A DNA stretch of 64,000 bases from CAWJMD01 sp963845675 (GTDB taxonomy: Bacteria > Actinomycetota > Actinomycetes > Actinomycetales > CAWJMD01). The DNA lies in NCBI GenBank assembly GCA_963845675.1, contig CAWJSX010000001.1:1922001-1986000 (forward strand). Reading direction: 5' to 3'. Below the pieces are notes generated by a model, which saw only the letters and a program-made list of their open reading frames with translations, searched no databases and had not been told where the DNA came from. Shown piece by piece: positions 1 to 8,555 of the stretch; position 1 is the stretch's first letter; every line of letters starts with the position of its first letter. A program made the position numbers and the translations under genes.

Positions 1-102
1 CTGCACGTGGTGCCGCCGTGCACGATCACACCGACGGAGGCCAAGGAGGGCCTGGCGGTGCTGGACGAGGCGCTGGCGGTAGCGGACCGGCACATGATGT
101 GA
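1..102 (+). CDS. C-terminal end of a class III aminotransferase-like protein (partial)
   Basis: Only the last 33 codons lie in the window, in frame from base 1 to a TGA at 100-102. The tail has the pattern hydrophobic-PP-x-x-T-x-T-E-x-E/A, then GLAVLDEAL. This is how fold-type I omega-aminotransferases (class III) end: a PP-shift loop, then a final helix. The downstream MFS gene is convergent. A second class III aminotransferase occurs at 14969, so this locus may hold two transaminases. The family call rests on a short tail and is an inference. Confidence 0.5.
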   Translation: MHVVPPCTITPTEAKEGLAVLDEALAVADRHMM

Positions 103-205
103 GCTCGGATCAGCTCTCCCCCAGGGTCATGGTGCCGGTCGCTCCCGTGCACGTCGTCGGCCCGTTCTCCTGTCACAGGGTGCACGCGGTCGCGGGCACA
201 TCGCC

Positions 206-1393
206 CTACATGTTCGGTGCCGGTCCCGCGGAGTCGACCGCGCCCTGATCCAGACCGCGGCTCAGCAGCAGTGCGTTCGCCGCCGCCGCCGCCAGCACAC
301 CGATCGCTGCCAGCACGAAGACCGCTGAGGTGTCCCAGTACTCGATCACCAACCCCGCGACGACGGAGGCGATGCCGACATACACGTCGTAGAACGCGAT
401 CAGGGCGCCCATCGCAGCGCCTCGCTGAGCCGGTGCGACACGACCGACGACGAGGCTCGCGAGAGCCGGGAACGTGAGGGAGGACGCCGACCCGACCACG
501 GCAGCGGCGCCCGCCACGACGACGGTGTCCTGTGTCCCGGCGATCACGAGCAGTCCGGAGGCCATCACCAGGAAGGCGAACGGGAGCGTGCGCTGGATGC
601 CCGCGCGAGCGGCTAGTGGGACGACGACGAGTCGACCGAACAGGACGGCGAAGGAGAAGGCGGCTAGCGCCACTGGCCCCCCTCCCCCGGAGTCGTCCAG
701 GTGCACGACGACGAACCCGACGATCGCCGCGTAGGCGAAGTTGCTCAGGCCGAGCACGCTGCCGGGTAGCGCCACTCCCCGGGGGAGCAGGGCCCTGATA
801 CCCCTGACGGCAGATCCACGCTCGTACCTGTCGCGAAGCCTCCCCGTCGCCACCGCCAGAGCGAGACTCGTGATGCTCACGGCGACCCCCACCTGCCGGA
901 TGTCGACCAGGGCTCCGGCCAGGGGTCCGAGGGCGTAGCCGCCCCAGAGCCCCGCCCCCAACCACGAGAGCGCCTGCGGGCGTCGTGACTCGGGCGTTCG
1001 ATCGAGCACCCAGGCCGACGCGGCCGTGTAGACGAGGGCATCGGCGAAGCCGTGCAGTCCCCGCGCCAGCCCGATTCCCGGCACGGTCGGCGGGAGTGCG
1101 AAGAGCACCCCCGCCAACCCGGAGACCAGCAGGCCGGCGCGGAGCGTGACGACCCGGCCACGCCGATCCGTGCTCGGACCTGCGATCAGGCGCCCTGCCA
1201 GGGCTGCCAGCGGGAAGACACCCAGGACGAGGCCCAGGGAGCTCCCACTACCTCCCGTTCGGTCGATCGCCGCCGGGAGCGTCGGCAAGCTCGCCCCGAC
1301 GCCCAGGGAGAAGGCGAACAGCACCACGACCACCGGCCACGTCCGCTCACCCGATGCAGGTGGCGCGGCGGGTGAAGGCGTCGGCTCCAGCAC
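206..1393 (-). CDS. MFS family efflux transporter
   Basis: A 395-aa protein with about 12 hydrophobic segments, in the usual size range for major facilitator drug/metabolite exporters. The loop between segments 2 and 3 has the MFS signature-like G-x-x-x-D-R-x-G-R (AGPSTDRRGR, near residue 95). An Arg-rich cytoplasmic loop separates the two six-helix halves near residue 190. It starts 18 bp after the CDF pump stop, as the last gene of the long minus operon, so it is probably co-transcribed with the chelate/amino-acid catabolic genes. It may export a product, toxic intermediate or ligand. The substrate cannot be read from the sequence. Confidence 0.75.
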   Translation of the reverse strand: MLEPTPSPAAPPASGERTWPVVVVLFAFSLGVGASLPTLPAAIDRTGGSGSSLGLVLGVFPLAALAGRLIAGPSTDRRGRVVTLRAGLLVSGLAGVLFALPPTVPGIGLARGLHGFADALVYTAASAWVLDRTPESRRPQALSWLGAGLWGGYALGPLAGALVDIRQVGVAVSITSLALAVATGRLRDRYERGSAVRGIRALLPRGVALPGSVLGLSNFAYAAIVGFVVVHLDDSGGGGPVALAAFSFAVLFGRLVVVPLAARAGIQRTLPFAFLVMASGLLVIAGTQDTVVVAGAAAVVGSASSLTFPALASLVVGRVAPAQRGAAMGALIAFYDVYVGIASVVAGLVIEYWDTSAVFVLAAIGVLAAAAANALLLSRGLDQGAVDSAGPAPNM

Positions 1394-1411
1394 GGCAGAT
1401 GCAGGGGCTCG

Positions 1412-2395
1412 TCAGGCGTGCATCGCGGGTTCGTGGTCGGCGTGACCGATCGGCTCGAGCTGGAAGGTGCAGTGGTCGACGTCGAAGTGACCTCTGAGGC
1501 AGTCCGCCAGGTTGTCCAGCGTGGCGCACTCCAGGTCGTGGTCGATCTGCTCGGCACTCAGCACGATGTGCGCCGACAGGACCGGAACGCCGCTCGTGAT
1601 CGTCCACGCATGCAGGTCGTGCACGTCGACGACCCCCGGCAGTCCCCTGATGTGGTCCCTCACCTCCACGAGGTCCACGTCGCGCGGGGTCGCCTCCATC
1701 AGTACGTCGGCGACGTCACGCAGGAGCGACACGGCGCGCGGCAAGATCATGAGACCGATCGCGAACGAGGCGATCGCGTCGGCGCGGAGGAAGCCGGTCG
1801 TGGCGATCACGATGGCCGCGATGATGACGGCGCCGGACCCCAGCAGGTCACCGAGGACCTCGAGGTAGGCGCCCCGCATGTTCAGGCTCTCGCCTCTGCC
1901 CCGCGCCAGGATGAGCAGCGAGATGGCGTTGGCCAGGGCACCGACGACCGCGACCCACAGCATCAGCGTGGAGTCCACCTCCGGTGTTGAGCTCCACCGC
2001 AGGAACGCCTCGCGGATCACCAGGACGCCTACCGTGCAGAGGATCACGGCGTTCCCGAGGGCGGCCAGGATCTCGGCCCGCTGCCATCCGAAGGTCCTGG
2101 CGTCGGTCGCCGGACGCATCGCCAACGAGGCTGCCAGCAGGGCGATCCCCACTCCTGTCGCGTCGGTGAGCATGTGCCCGGCGTCGGCCAGCAGAGCCAG
2201 CGAGCCCGACAGCCACGCACCGATGGCCTGGACGACCATGACACCGAGCGTGATGCACAGCACCGCGACAAGTCGCCGGCGGTTGCGACCGGTCGCGGTC
2301 AGGCCGTGGGAGTGGTCGTGTCCGTGGCCGTGGCCCTTTCGCCGGCCCGGCTCTCCGTGGTGTCCGTCGTGATCGGACGTGCCCACCGTCGTCAC
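1412..2395 (-). CDS. Cation diffusion facilitator (CzcD/ZitB-type metal efflux)
   Basis: A 327-aa CDF protein, a proton/divalent-metal antiporter of the cytoplasmic membrane. It has a His-rich N-terminus (HGHGHDHSHG, about residues 21-30), six transmembrane segments and a cytoplasmic C-terminal ferredoxin-like domain. The TM2 metal-site motif is intact (AGHMLTD). In TM5, where ZitB-type zinc pumps have H-x-L-G-D, this protein has E-V-L-G-D, so one of the four intramembrane ligands is Glu rather than His; this may change metal choice. The GTG start overlaps the aldehyde dehydrogenase stop (GTGA), implying translational coupling. A metal pump inside a catabolic operon suggests the imported substrate arrives with bound metal. 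Confidence 0.85.
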   Translation of the reverse strand: MTTVGTSDHDGHHGEPGRRKGHGHGHDHSHGLTATGRNRRRLVAVLCITLGVMVVQAIGAWLSGSLALLADAGHMLTDATGVGIALLAASLAMRPATDARTFGWQRAEILAALGNAVILCTVGVLVIREAFLRWSSTPEVDSTLMLWVAVVGALANAISLLILARGRGESLNMRGAYLEVLGDLLGSGAVIIAAIVIATTGFLRADAIASFAIGLMILPRAVSLLRDVADVLMEATPRDVDLVEVRDHIRGLPGVVDVHDLHAWTITSGVPVLSAHIVLSAEQIDHDLECATLDNLADCLRGHFDVDHCTFQLEPIGHADHEPAMHA

Positions 2396-3888
2396 CCGTC
2401 CTTCTGAGGCTGCTCGGCCCCGGACCGTGGTCCGCGGATCGCGAGCACCTTGGTTTCGGTCAGCTCGTGGATGACGCTCGCGACGCCCTCACGCCCGATG
2501 CCGGACCGCTTGAAGCCGCCGAAGGGCATGGCGTCGACGCGGAAGTCCGAGCTCTCGTTCACCATCACAGCTCCAACCCGAAGACGCCTCGCGACGTCCA
2601 ACGCGACCGACACGTTGCTCGTGAAGACACCTGACTGGAGCCCTGTGTCCACGGCGTTCGCCGAATCGATGGCCGCGTCCAGGTCGTCGAAGGGCTCCAG
2701 CATGACAACGGGACCGAAGATCTCGTCCGATCGCAGCGAAGCACTCTCGGGCACCCCTGTGAGAACGGCCGGGGTGACGAAGGCGCCGCGCCGCTGTCCG
2801 CCCGTGTGCAGCACCGCCCCACCCGCTACCGCGTCGTCGATGCAGAGCCTCACCCGTTCGGCCTCCACCTCGGTGATCAAAGGGCCCACGTCCGTCCCGG
2901 GGTCCTGCTTGCTCCCCACGACGAGGGCCCGGGCGCCTCGGACCACGCGCTCGAGGACGTCGGCGTAGATGGCCCGGGCCACGAAGACCCGCTGCACCGA
3001 CAGGCAGTTCTGTCCTGCAGTCCCGAAGGCTCCGGCGACGACGGACTCCGCCACCTCCGCGGGATCAGCATCGCTGCACGCGATCAGTGCGTTGTTCCCC
3101 CCCAGCTCCATCAGCAGCTTTCGTGCGGGGCCACCCGCTGCGATGCGATCGGCCGTGGTGGGTCCGCCCGTGAAGGAGACGACGTCGACGCGACGATCGG
3201 CGACCAGAACGGGGCCCGCCTCACCGCCTGCGACCACTGCCAACAGCTCGGGCGGGACGCCGCACTCCAGCAGCACCTCCACGAGGGCGAACGCGGTGAG
3301 CGGCGTCGTCTGTGCCGGCTTGAGCACCACCGCGTTCCCTGCCATGAGGGCTGGGCCGAGCTTGTGCGCCACGAGGTTCAACGGGTCGTTGAACGGGGTG
3401 ATCGCGGCGACGACGCCGATGGGCTCACGGGTGAACCACCCGGTCCACCCCTCCCCCCTCGGGGTGTCGTCGAAGGGCACGGTCTCGCCCACCAGCTGTG
3501 TTGAGGCTCGGGCCGACAGGCGCAACGTCTCCACAGCGCGGCCGACCTCGCGCCTGGCTTCGGACACCGTCTTGCATCCCTCCGTCGAGATCAGTGCGGT
3601 GAAGCGGTCGGTCAGGGCTTCGACGCGTGCCGCCGCAACCTCCAGCACCTCGCGGCGCCGCCACACCGGCCACGGCGCCGCCATCCACCGCGCGGCGACG
3701 TAGGCGACCGCACGGCGCACCTCGTCCGGCGTGGCGTCCATCACCTCGCCCACCACGCGGTCGCTCTCGGGGTCGCGCACCAGCAGCGTGCGCGCACCGT
3801 GCTGCCACACTCCTTCCCAGAAGCCTCCGGCCGGCGGATGCCACGGCTGCGTGGACGACGCCTGGGGCTTCTCGCTGACGATGGTCAT
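2392..3888 (-). CDS. NAD(P)-dependent aldehyde dehydrogenase
   Basis: A 498-aa ALDH-superfamily enzyme. The first ATG at 3888 overlaps the upstream ABC ATPase stop (ATGA), which fixes the start even though the frame stays open further upstream. Visible motifs are the ITPFNDPLN cofactor/entry segment near residue 165, LMELGGNN with the general-base Glu near residue 255, and the nucleophile in GTAGQNC near residue 290. It oxidises an aldehyde or semialdehyde to the acid in the cytoplasm. In this operon the aldehyde probably comes from the flavin amine oxidases or the aminotransferase. It is one of two different ALDHs in the locus. The exact substrate is unknown; aspartate- or malate-type semialdehydes would fit the neighbours. 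Confidence 0.85.
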   Translation of the reverse strand: MTIVSEKPQASSTQPWHPPAGGFWEGVWQHGARTLLVRDPESDRVVGEVMDATPDEVRRAVAYVAARWMAAPWPVWRRREVLEVAAARVEALTDRFTALISTEGCKTVSEARREVGRAVETLRLSARASTQLVGETVPFDDTPRGEGWTGWFTREPIGVVAAITPFNDPLNLVAHKLGPALMAGNAVVLKPAQTTPLTAFALVEVLLECGVPPELLAVVAGGEAGPVLVADRRVDVVSFTGGPTTADRIAAGGPARKLLMELGGNNALIACSDADPAEVAESVVAGAFGTAGQNCLSVQRVFVARAIYADVLERVVRGARALVVGSKQDPGTDVGPLITEVEAERVRLCIDDAVAGGAVLHTGGQRRGAFVTPAVLTGVPESASLRSDEIFGPVVMLEPFDDLDAAIDSANAVDTGLQSGVFTSNVSVALDVARRLRVGAVMVNESSDFRVDAMPFGGFKRSGIGREGVASVIHELTETKVLAIRGPRSGAEQPQKDG

Positions 3889-4934
3889 TCCGTCCTCCCG
3901 TCGGAATCGCTGCACAGCGCAGCGCGTGCCTCTTCCCATCGGTGGCAGCGGACCTCGTGTCCTGGACGGGTCACCTGCAGGGGCGGCAACGTCGTCCGAC
4001 ACAGATCCACCGCCAGCGGACATCGTGTGTTGAACCTGCAGCCCTCCGGCGGGTGGATCGGTGAGGGCGGCTCGCCGGTGGCGACGACATCCGGCGCGTG
4101 GTCGGCGTCCACCACCTCGGCGGCGGCCAGAAGGGCGATCGTGTAGGGGTGCACCGCGCCGTCGAAGAGGTCGTCGCGAGCGGCGACTTCGACGATCTGG
4201 CCCAGGTACATCACCGCCACACGGTCGCTGACGAAGCGCACGACCCGCAGGTCGTGGGAGATCATCACCATCGTGAGGTGATGCTCCTGCTGGAGTGCGC
4301 CCAGCAGGTTGAGGACCTTGGCCTGTACGGAGGCGTCCAGTGCCGACGTGGGCTCGTCGCAGACGAGAAGCTTGGGCTGGAGCAGCAGCGCACGGGCGAT
4401 GCCCACTCGCTGCAGCTGCCCGCCGGAGCACTCGCCGGGGTAGCGGGCGAGGTAGGTGTCGTCGAGCCCGACCTCGAGCAGACCGGCCGAGACGCGGACC
4501 CGCCTCTCGCGCCTGGTCCCTATCCCGTGCTGGTTCAGCACGGTCAGAAGGCTCTCCCCGATGGTCATCCGCGGGTCCATCGCGGCGTGCGGGTCCTGGA
4601 ACACGAGCTGGGCCTTCCGCCGGAGCTGCTTCGTGGCCGCCCCCTTGAGGCCTGCGACATCCGTGCCGTCGACGTGCACCGTGCCGGAGTCCGCCCGGAT
4701 GAGCCTCAGCACGAGCCGCGCCAACGTGCTCTTCCCCGACCCCGACTCACCCACGAGGCCGAGCACCTCACCACTGGAGATCCTCAGCGAGACGCCGTCG
4801 ACGGAGTGGACGTACTCCCGCTGACCCACCAGGTTCCTGCGCGGCAGGGGGAAGTGCTTGACGACGTCTTCGAGCACCACCATGTCGCTCGAGAGGGTCT
4901 CCACGACAGCGGGCTCCACCTTGACCGCGCTCAT
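3885..4934 (-). CDS. dppF: Dipeptide/opine-type ABC importer ATPase, DppF-like
   Basis: A 349-aa ABC ATPase with Walker A (GESGSGKST), signature (CSGGQLQRVGIA), Walker B (LLVCDEPTSALD) and H-loop (ISHD). The C-terminal oligopeptide-transporter extension has the Cys-containing motif CRFNTRCPLA. The frame stays open to an upstream ATG at 4967. The ATG at 4934 is preferred because it has a GAGGAG ribosome site and overlaps the dppD stop as ATGA. It pairs with DppD to energise the DppBC permease. Its stop overlaps the ALDH start. Confidence 0.88.
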   Translation of the reverse strand: MSAVKVEPAVVETLSSDMVVLEDVVKHFPLPRRNLVGQREYVHSVDGVSLRISSGEVLGLVGESGSGKSTLARLVLRLIRADSGTVHVDGTDVAGLKGAATKQLRRKAQLVFQDPHAAMDPRMTIGESLLTVLNQHGIGTRRERRVRVSAGLLEVGLDDTYLARYPGECSGGQLQRVGIARALLLQPKLLVCDEPTSALDASVQAKVLNLLGALQQEHHLTMVMISHDLRVVRFVSDRVAVMYLGQIVEVAARDDLFDGAVHPYTIALLAAAEVVDADHAPDVVATGEPPSPIHPPEGCRFNTRCPLAVDLCRTTLPPLQVTRPGHEVRCHRWEEARAALCSDSDGRTE

Positions 4935-5929
4935 GCCGAGCTCCTCGTCGCGATGGTGGCCCAGCATCTCGACGTGTGGGCGTCACCGTCACCGCACGTC
5001 TCGAGTCCGGGCTCCTGGTTGTCGCACTGCTGATCGACGTGCGCCGCCTCGGCGACGAGACAACGTGGACGGAAACGGCATCCCCGGATGATCTGCCGCG
5101 AGGAGGTGACGTCGCCGGGGATGACGTACAGGGATCCCTGGTCGTCCGGCTCAAGGAGTGAGCACTGGATCAGCGCGCGCGTGTAGGGGTGCTTCGGCGC
5201 GTGGAGGATCTCGTCCGTCCTCCCCTCCTCGACGACGCGGCCCGCGTACATGACGACGATTCGGTCGGCAATGGACGACACGACGCCGAGATCGTGCGAG
5301 ATGAACAGGACCGACATGCCCAGTTCTGCCCTCTTCGCGGCGAGGAGCCGCAGGATCTGCACCTCGACCGTGACGTCGAGAGAGGTGGTCGGCTCGTCGG
5401 CAATGAGGAGCTCGGGCTGTCCGGCCAGCGCCATGGCGATCATCACACGCTGCGCTATCCCACCGGAGAGCTGGTGGGCGTACGACTTCGCGCGTCGCTC
5501 CGGCTCGGCGATCCCCACGTCTACGAGCAGCTCGAGCACACGACCGCGAGCCTCGGAACGCCCCAGGCCCAGGTGCCGCCGGAGCGGCTCGGCCACCTGG
5601 GCCCCGACGGAGGAGGTGGGGTCGAGCATCCGCCGCGGCTGCTGGAACAGCATGCTGACGTGCCCCCCACGCACCGCGTTCATCTGCTTCTCGGATGCGT
5701 GCAGCAGGTCGACGTCGCCGAGCCGGATCGTCGCCGCGGTCAGCCGGCCACCCCGAGGAAGCAGCCGCATCACCGACAGGGCCGTCATGCTCTTGCCCGA
5801 ACCGGACTCCCCCACGAGCGCGACGACCTCACCGGTCCCGACACTCAGCGACACGTCGTCAAGGACCTTGGGCGCGCCGGACGGACCGAAGTGGACGCTG
5901 AGGTTCGCGACCTCCAGCACGTCACTCAT
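4931..5929 (-). CDS. dppD: Dipeptide/opine-type ABC importer ATPase, DppD-like
   Basis: A 332-aa ABC ATPase: Walker A GESGSGKS near residue 38, signature LSGGIAQRV near residue 155, Walker B LLIADEPTTSLD near residue 175, H-loop SHDLG, and the family's C-terminal Cys-containing extension (CRFRPRC). The start at 5929 (MSDVLEV) gives a canonical N-terminus, although the frame is open further upstream inside gntR. It overlaps the end of gntR by 8 bp and couples to dppF by ATGA. It forms the heteromeric ATPase of a PepT-family importer with DppF. Confidence 0.88.
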   Translation of the reverse strand: MSDVLEVANLSVHFGPSGAPKVLDDVSLSVGTGEVVALVGESGSGKSMTALSVMRLLPRGGRLTAATIRLGDVDLLHASEKQMNAVRGGHVSMLFQQPRRMLDPTSSVGAQVAEPLRRHLGLGRSEARGRVLELLVDVGIAEPERRAKSYAHQLSGGIAQRVMIAMALAGQPELLIADEPTTSLDVTVEVQILRLLAAKRAELGMSVLFISHDLGVVSSIADRIVVMYAGRVVEEGRTDEILHAPKHPYTRALIQCSLLEPDDQGSLYVIPGDVTSSRQIIRGCRFRPRCLVAEAAHVDQQCDNQEPGLETCGDGDAHTSRCWATIATRSSA

Positions 5930-6626
5930 CCCGGCCTCCTGCATCCGGCACGGGGGTGCCGTGTCCCCGCAAGGTCGTGAGCGCGGTGTGCAGGTGTGCC
6001 TCGAGCTCGTCGACGAGCCCGAGGCGGTCGCCCGACACGAGGAACTCGAAGATGCGCGTGTGTTCCTCGAGGTAGTCAGCGCGCCCTTCGTACGTCCCCA
6101 CCAGGAGGTTGAGGCCGAGGCGCGTCTCGCCGGCCAGCGACATGTGCATCCGCAGCAACCGCGGGCTCCCCGCCGCCGAGACGATGATCTCGTGGAAGCG
6201 CAGGTCCGCACCGGCGACGCCGCTCCAGTCCTGACGCTGGATCGCGAGCTCCATCTCACCGAGAGCCTGCTCGAGGCTGGCCGTCGCGGCCGCGGTGAGC
6301 CCACGGTCGATCAGGCGCATCATCGAGGCCCGCTCGATGGCCGACCGCGCGAAGTAGAGGTCGTCGAGATCCTCTGCCGTGAGGACGGGGACGAAGACGC
6401 CGCGATGGGGCTCGCTCACCAGGAGGCCCTCCTGGACAAGACGCTGCATCCCCTCTCGGACCGGACCGCGACTCGTCGAGAACCGCGCCGCCAGCTCCAC
6501 CTCGTTCATCTGCGTCCCAGGCGGGTACGTGCCGTCGATGATGCGCTGCCGCACCTGTGAGGTGATGACCGACGACAGGGTGCGCTTGGGGACTCTCGGC
6601 CTGGTGCTGCGCCTCATCGGTTCCAC
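5922..6626 (-). CDS. GntR-family transcriptional regulator, FadR/FCD type
   Basis: A 234-aa regulator. Residues about 10-75 form the winged helix (NEVELAARF-STSRGPVREG). The C-terminal FCD domain keeps the usual metal/ligand-site pattern: an Asp/His pair in ADLRFHEII, a His in EEHTRIFE and a His in LEAHLHTAL. FCD regulators usually bind a small carboxylate or amino-acid-like ligand and repress until it is present. It sits inside the transporter operon between dppC and dppD, a self-regulating position. Its likely operators are the two GATTGT-N2-ACARTC sites at 12198 and 12422, which overlap both divergent promoters of the locus. The operator assignment is inference; the family call is firm. 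Confidence 0.88.
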   Translation of the reverse strand: MEPMRRSTRPRVPKRTLSSVITSQVRQRIIDGTYPPGTQMNEVELAARFSTSRGPVREGMQRLVQEGLLVSEPHRGVFVPVLTAEDLDDLYFARSAIERASMMRLIDRGLTAAATASLEQALGEMELAIQRQDWSGVAGADLRFHEIIVSAAGSPRLLRMHMSLAGETRLGLNLLVGTYEGRADYLEEHTRIFEFLVSGDRLGLVDELEAHLHTALTTLRGHGTPVPDAGGRDE

Positions 6627-6675
6627 GGTGTCTCCAGTCGAACGGTTGGTGGTCTGGCGGTCCGTCGAGTCGTCG

Positions 6676-7578
6676 TCATTCCTGGCGGCTCCTGCGCACG
6701 TTGATGCCCTGGCCGATGAGGGTCACGGCGAGGGCGGCGACGAAGATGGCCAGTCCCGGGTACAGGACGAGTCCTACCGCACGGGTCATGTAGGGCTGGC
6801 CGTCCGAGAGCATCGAACCCCAGTCCGAGGCCGGTGGCTGCACGCCGAGCCCCAGGAACGACAGGGCGCCCACGGTGATCAGCTTGTGTCCGAACCGCAG
6901 GGCTGCGTGGGCCAGCATCGGACTCAGCGCGTTCGGCAGGATGTGGCGGACGATGATGAAGGTCCGTGAGAAGCCCAGCGATTCGGCGGCCTCGATGAAG
7001 TCGCGGGAGTTGATCTCGAGGGCGAGCCCGCGTGCCAGCCGCGCGAACGGCGTCCACCCGCCGATGACAAGAGCAAGGATGAGGGTGCCGTAGCTGGGAC
7101 CGAGGATCGCCACCAGGAAAAGCGCGACGATCATCTCCGGGAAGGCGAGGAGGATGTCGGACACGCGCATCACCAGCTCGTCGAAGGGGCCTCTGACCCG
7201 GGCGCTGACGATGCCAAGGGTCGTGCCGGCGACGGCGGAGATCACCAGGGTGATCGCCGCGATCGACACGGAGAACCTCCCGCCGTACAGCAGACGGGAG
7301 AGCACGTCCCTGCCGAGCTGGTCCGTACCGAGCAGGTGGTCTGCGCTCGGCGCGGCCAGCCGGTTGGCGAGGTCCTGTGTCTCCGGCGCGTACGGGGCGA
7401 TCCACGGCGTCAGCAGCAGTGCCGCGACGATGACAAGGAACGTGGCCACGCCGATCCGCAGGCTCGGCGGCCAGGTCCGGACGTTCTCCCATCCACGCAC
7501 TGCGGCCGAGCCGCGCATGGGGACGACGTCCTCCGTCCCGTCGAGAGCCTTGGACGCGGGGTTGTCAACGAGCGACAT
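6676..7578 (-). CDS. dppC: Dipeptide/opine-type ABC importer permease, DppC-like
   Basis: A 300-aa inner-membrane permease of the PepT family with an N-terminal cytoplasmic stretch, the DppC-type periplasmic motif HLLGTDQLGRDVLSRL, and six transmembrane helices. The EAA coupling motif is EAAESLGFS with a downstream ILPN. It overlaps dppB by 14 bp. It partners DppB to form the translocation channel used by DppD/DppF. The 50-bp gap to gntR shows no terminator. Confidence 0.88.
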   Translation of the reverse strand: MSLVDNPASKALDGTEDVVPMRGSAAVRGWENVRTWPPSLRIGVATFLVIVAALLLTPWIAPYAPETQDLANRLAAPSADHLLGTDQLGRDVLSRLLYGGRFSVSIAAITLVISAVAGTTLGIVSARVRGPFDELVMRVSDILLAFPEMIVALFLVAILGPSYGTLILALVIGGWTPFARLARGLALEINSRDFIEAAESLGFSRTFIIVRHILPNALSPMLAHAALRFGHKLITVGALSFLGLGVQPPASDWGSMLSDGQPYMTRAVGLVLYPGLAIFVAALAVTLIGQGINVRRSRQE

Positions 7579-8509
7579 TGGCTGACCTCACCGTCGGGTT
7601 GATCAGGGCGTACAGGACGTCGGTCAGGGTGGTGATGATCACGGTGAGCGCGACGATGGCGACGATGGATGCCTGGATGACGGGGATGTCGCCGTTGGTC
7701 ACCGCGTCGTACAGCAGCCTGCCCATGCCCGGGATGGCGAAGATGACCTCGACGACGACCGATCCTCCGAGCAGACCGGCGAGCCACACCGAGAAGAGAG
7801 TGATGACCGGCAGCAGCGCGTTGCGCACCCCATGACGCACCATCGCCTCGGCGAAGCTCAGGCCGCGGCTGCGGGCGGCTGTGATGTGGGGGGATTCCAG
7901 CACGTCGACCATCGAGGCACGGGTCACCTGCGTGAAGTAGCTCATCGGCCGCAGCGCGAGCGTGAGGCAGGGCAGGATCAGCGACTCCGGTCCGCGCCAG
8001 CCTGCCGACGGCAGGACGCCGAGGTTCAGGGCGAAGATCAGCACGAGGACTGGAGCCATCCAGTACTCCGGAATGGCCACGAAGCTCTGGGTCACCGTCG
8101 TGATCCCGGTGTCGACCGGCTTGCCGCGCTTGATCGCGGCGATGGAGCCCAGCGGCAGGGCGACCAGCAGGGCGAAGGCGAGTGCGGTCGCGGCCAGTAC
8201 GGCCGTGACGGACAGGGCGCTGCCCATCATGTCGACCACATCGGTCCTGCTCGTGTAGGAGAGCCCGAGATCCCCTTGCAGTGCGTTGCTCAGCCACTGC
8301 CAGTACTGCTCGAGGATCGGGCGGTCGAGTCCGTACTCCACGCGCAGTCGTTCGACGACCTCCGGATCGAGGTTCAGCTCACCCGTGCGGGACCTCATGA
8401 TCTTGCGGGCCGAGTCCCCCGGTGTGACATACGGAATCAGGAAGACGATGAAGGACACGACCAGGAGCGTCGTGACCAGTACCGCGAGACGACGGAGGAA
8501 GAAGATCAC
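7565..8509 (-). CDS. dppB: Dipeptide/opine-type ABC importer permease, DppB-like
   Basis: A 314-aa permease. The N-terminal helix with RRL, the segment EYGLDRPILEQYWQWL and the six-helix core are typical of DppB/OppB/NikB. The EAA loop is AARSRGLSFAEAMVRHGVRNAL near residue 200, followed by GGSVVVE and the conserved FAIPGMGRLLYDAV before the last helix. It lies between the flavin oxidase and dppC in the minus operon. With DppA/C/D/F the importer is complete in this window, although the genes are interleaved with enzymes and the regulator. Confidence 0.88.
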   Translation of the reverse strand: MIFFLRRLAVLVTTLLVVSFIVFLIPYVTPGDSARKIMRSRTGELNLDPEVVERLRVEYGLDRPILEQYWQWLSNALQGDLGLSYTSRTDVVDMMGSALSVTAVLAATALAFALLVALPLGSIAAIKRGKPVDTGITTVTQSFVAIPEYWMAPVLVLIFALNLGVLPSAGWRGPESLILPCLTLALRPMSYFTQVTRASMVDVLESPHITAARSRGLSFAEAMVRHGVRNALLPVITLFSVWLAGLLGGSVVVEVIFAIPGMGRLLYDAVTNGDIPVIQASIVAIVALTVIITTLTDVLYALINPTVRSANVAR

Positions 8510-8555
8510 GTCGGTCTCCTCACCCAGGCAGTCACGTGCAGGGACACGACGTCAG

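Noticed and set aside
103..205. Rho-independent terminator between the convergent aminotransferase and MFS genes
   Set aside because: No stable stem followed by a T-run is visible in the 103-bp gap.
2392..4431. Long 679-codon version of the aldehyde dehydrogenase
   Set aside because: The extra N-terminal part overlaps dppF in another frame and has no ALDH character; ATGA coupling fixes the start at 3888.
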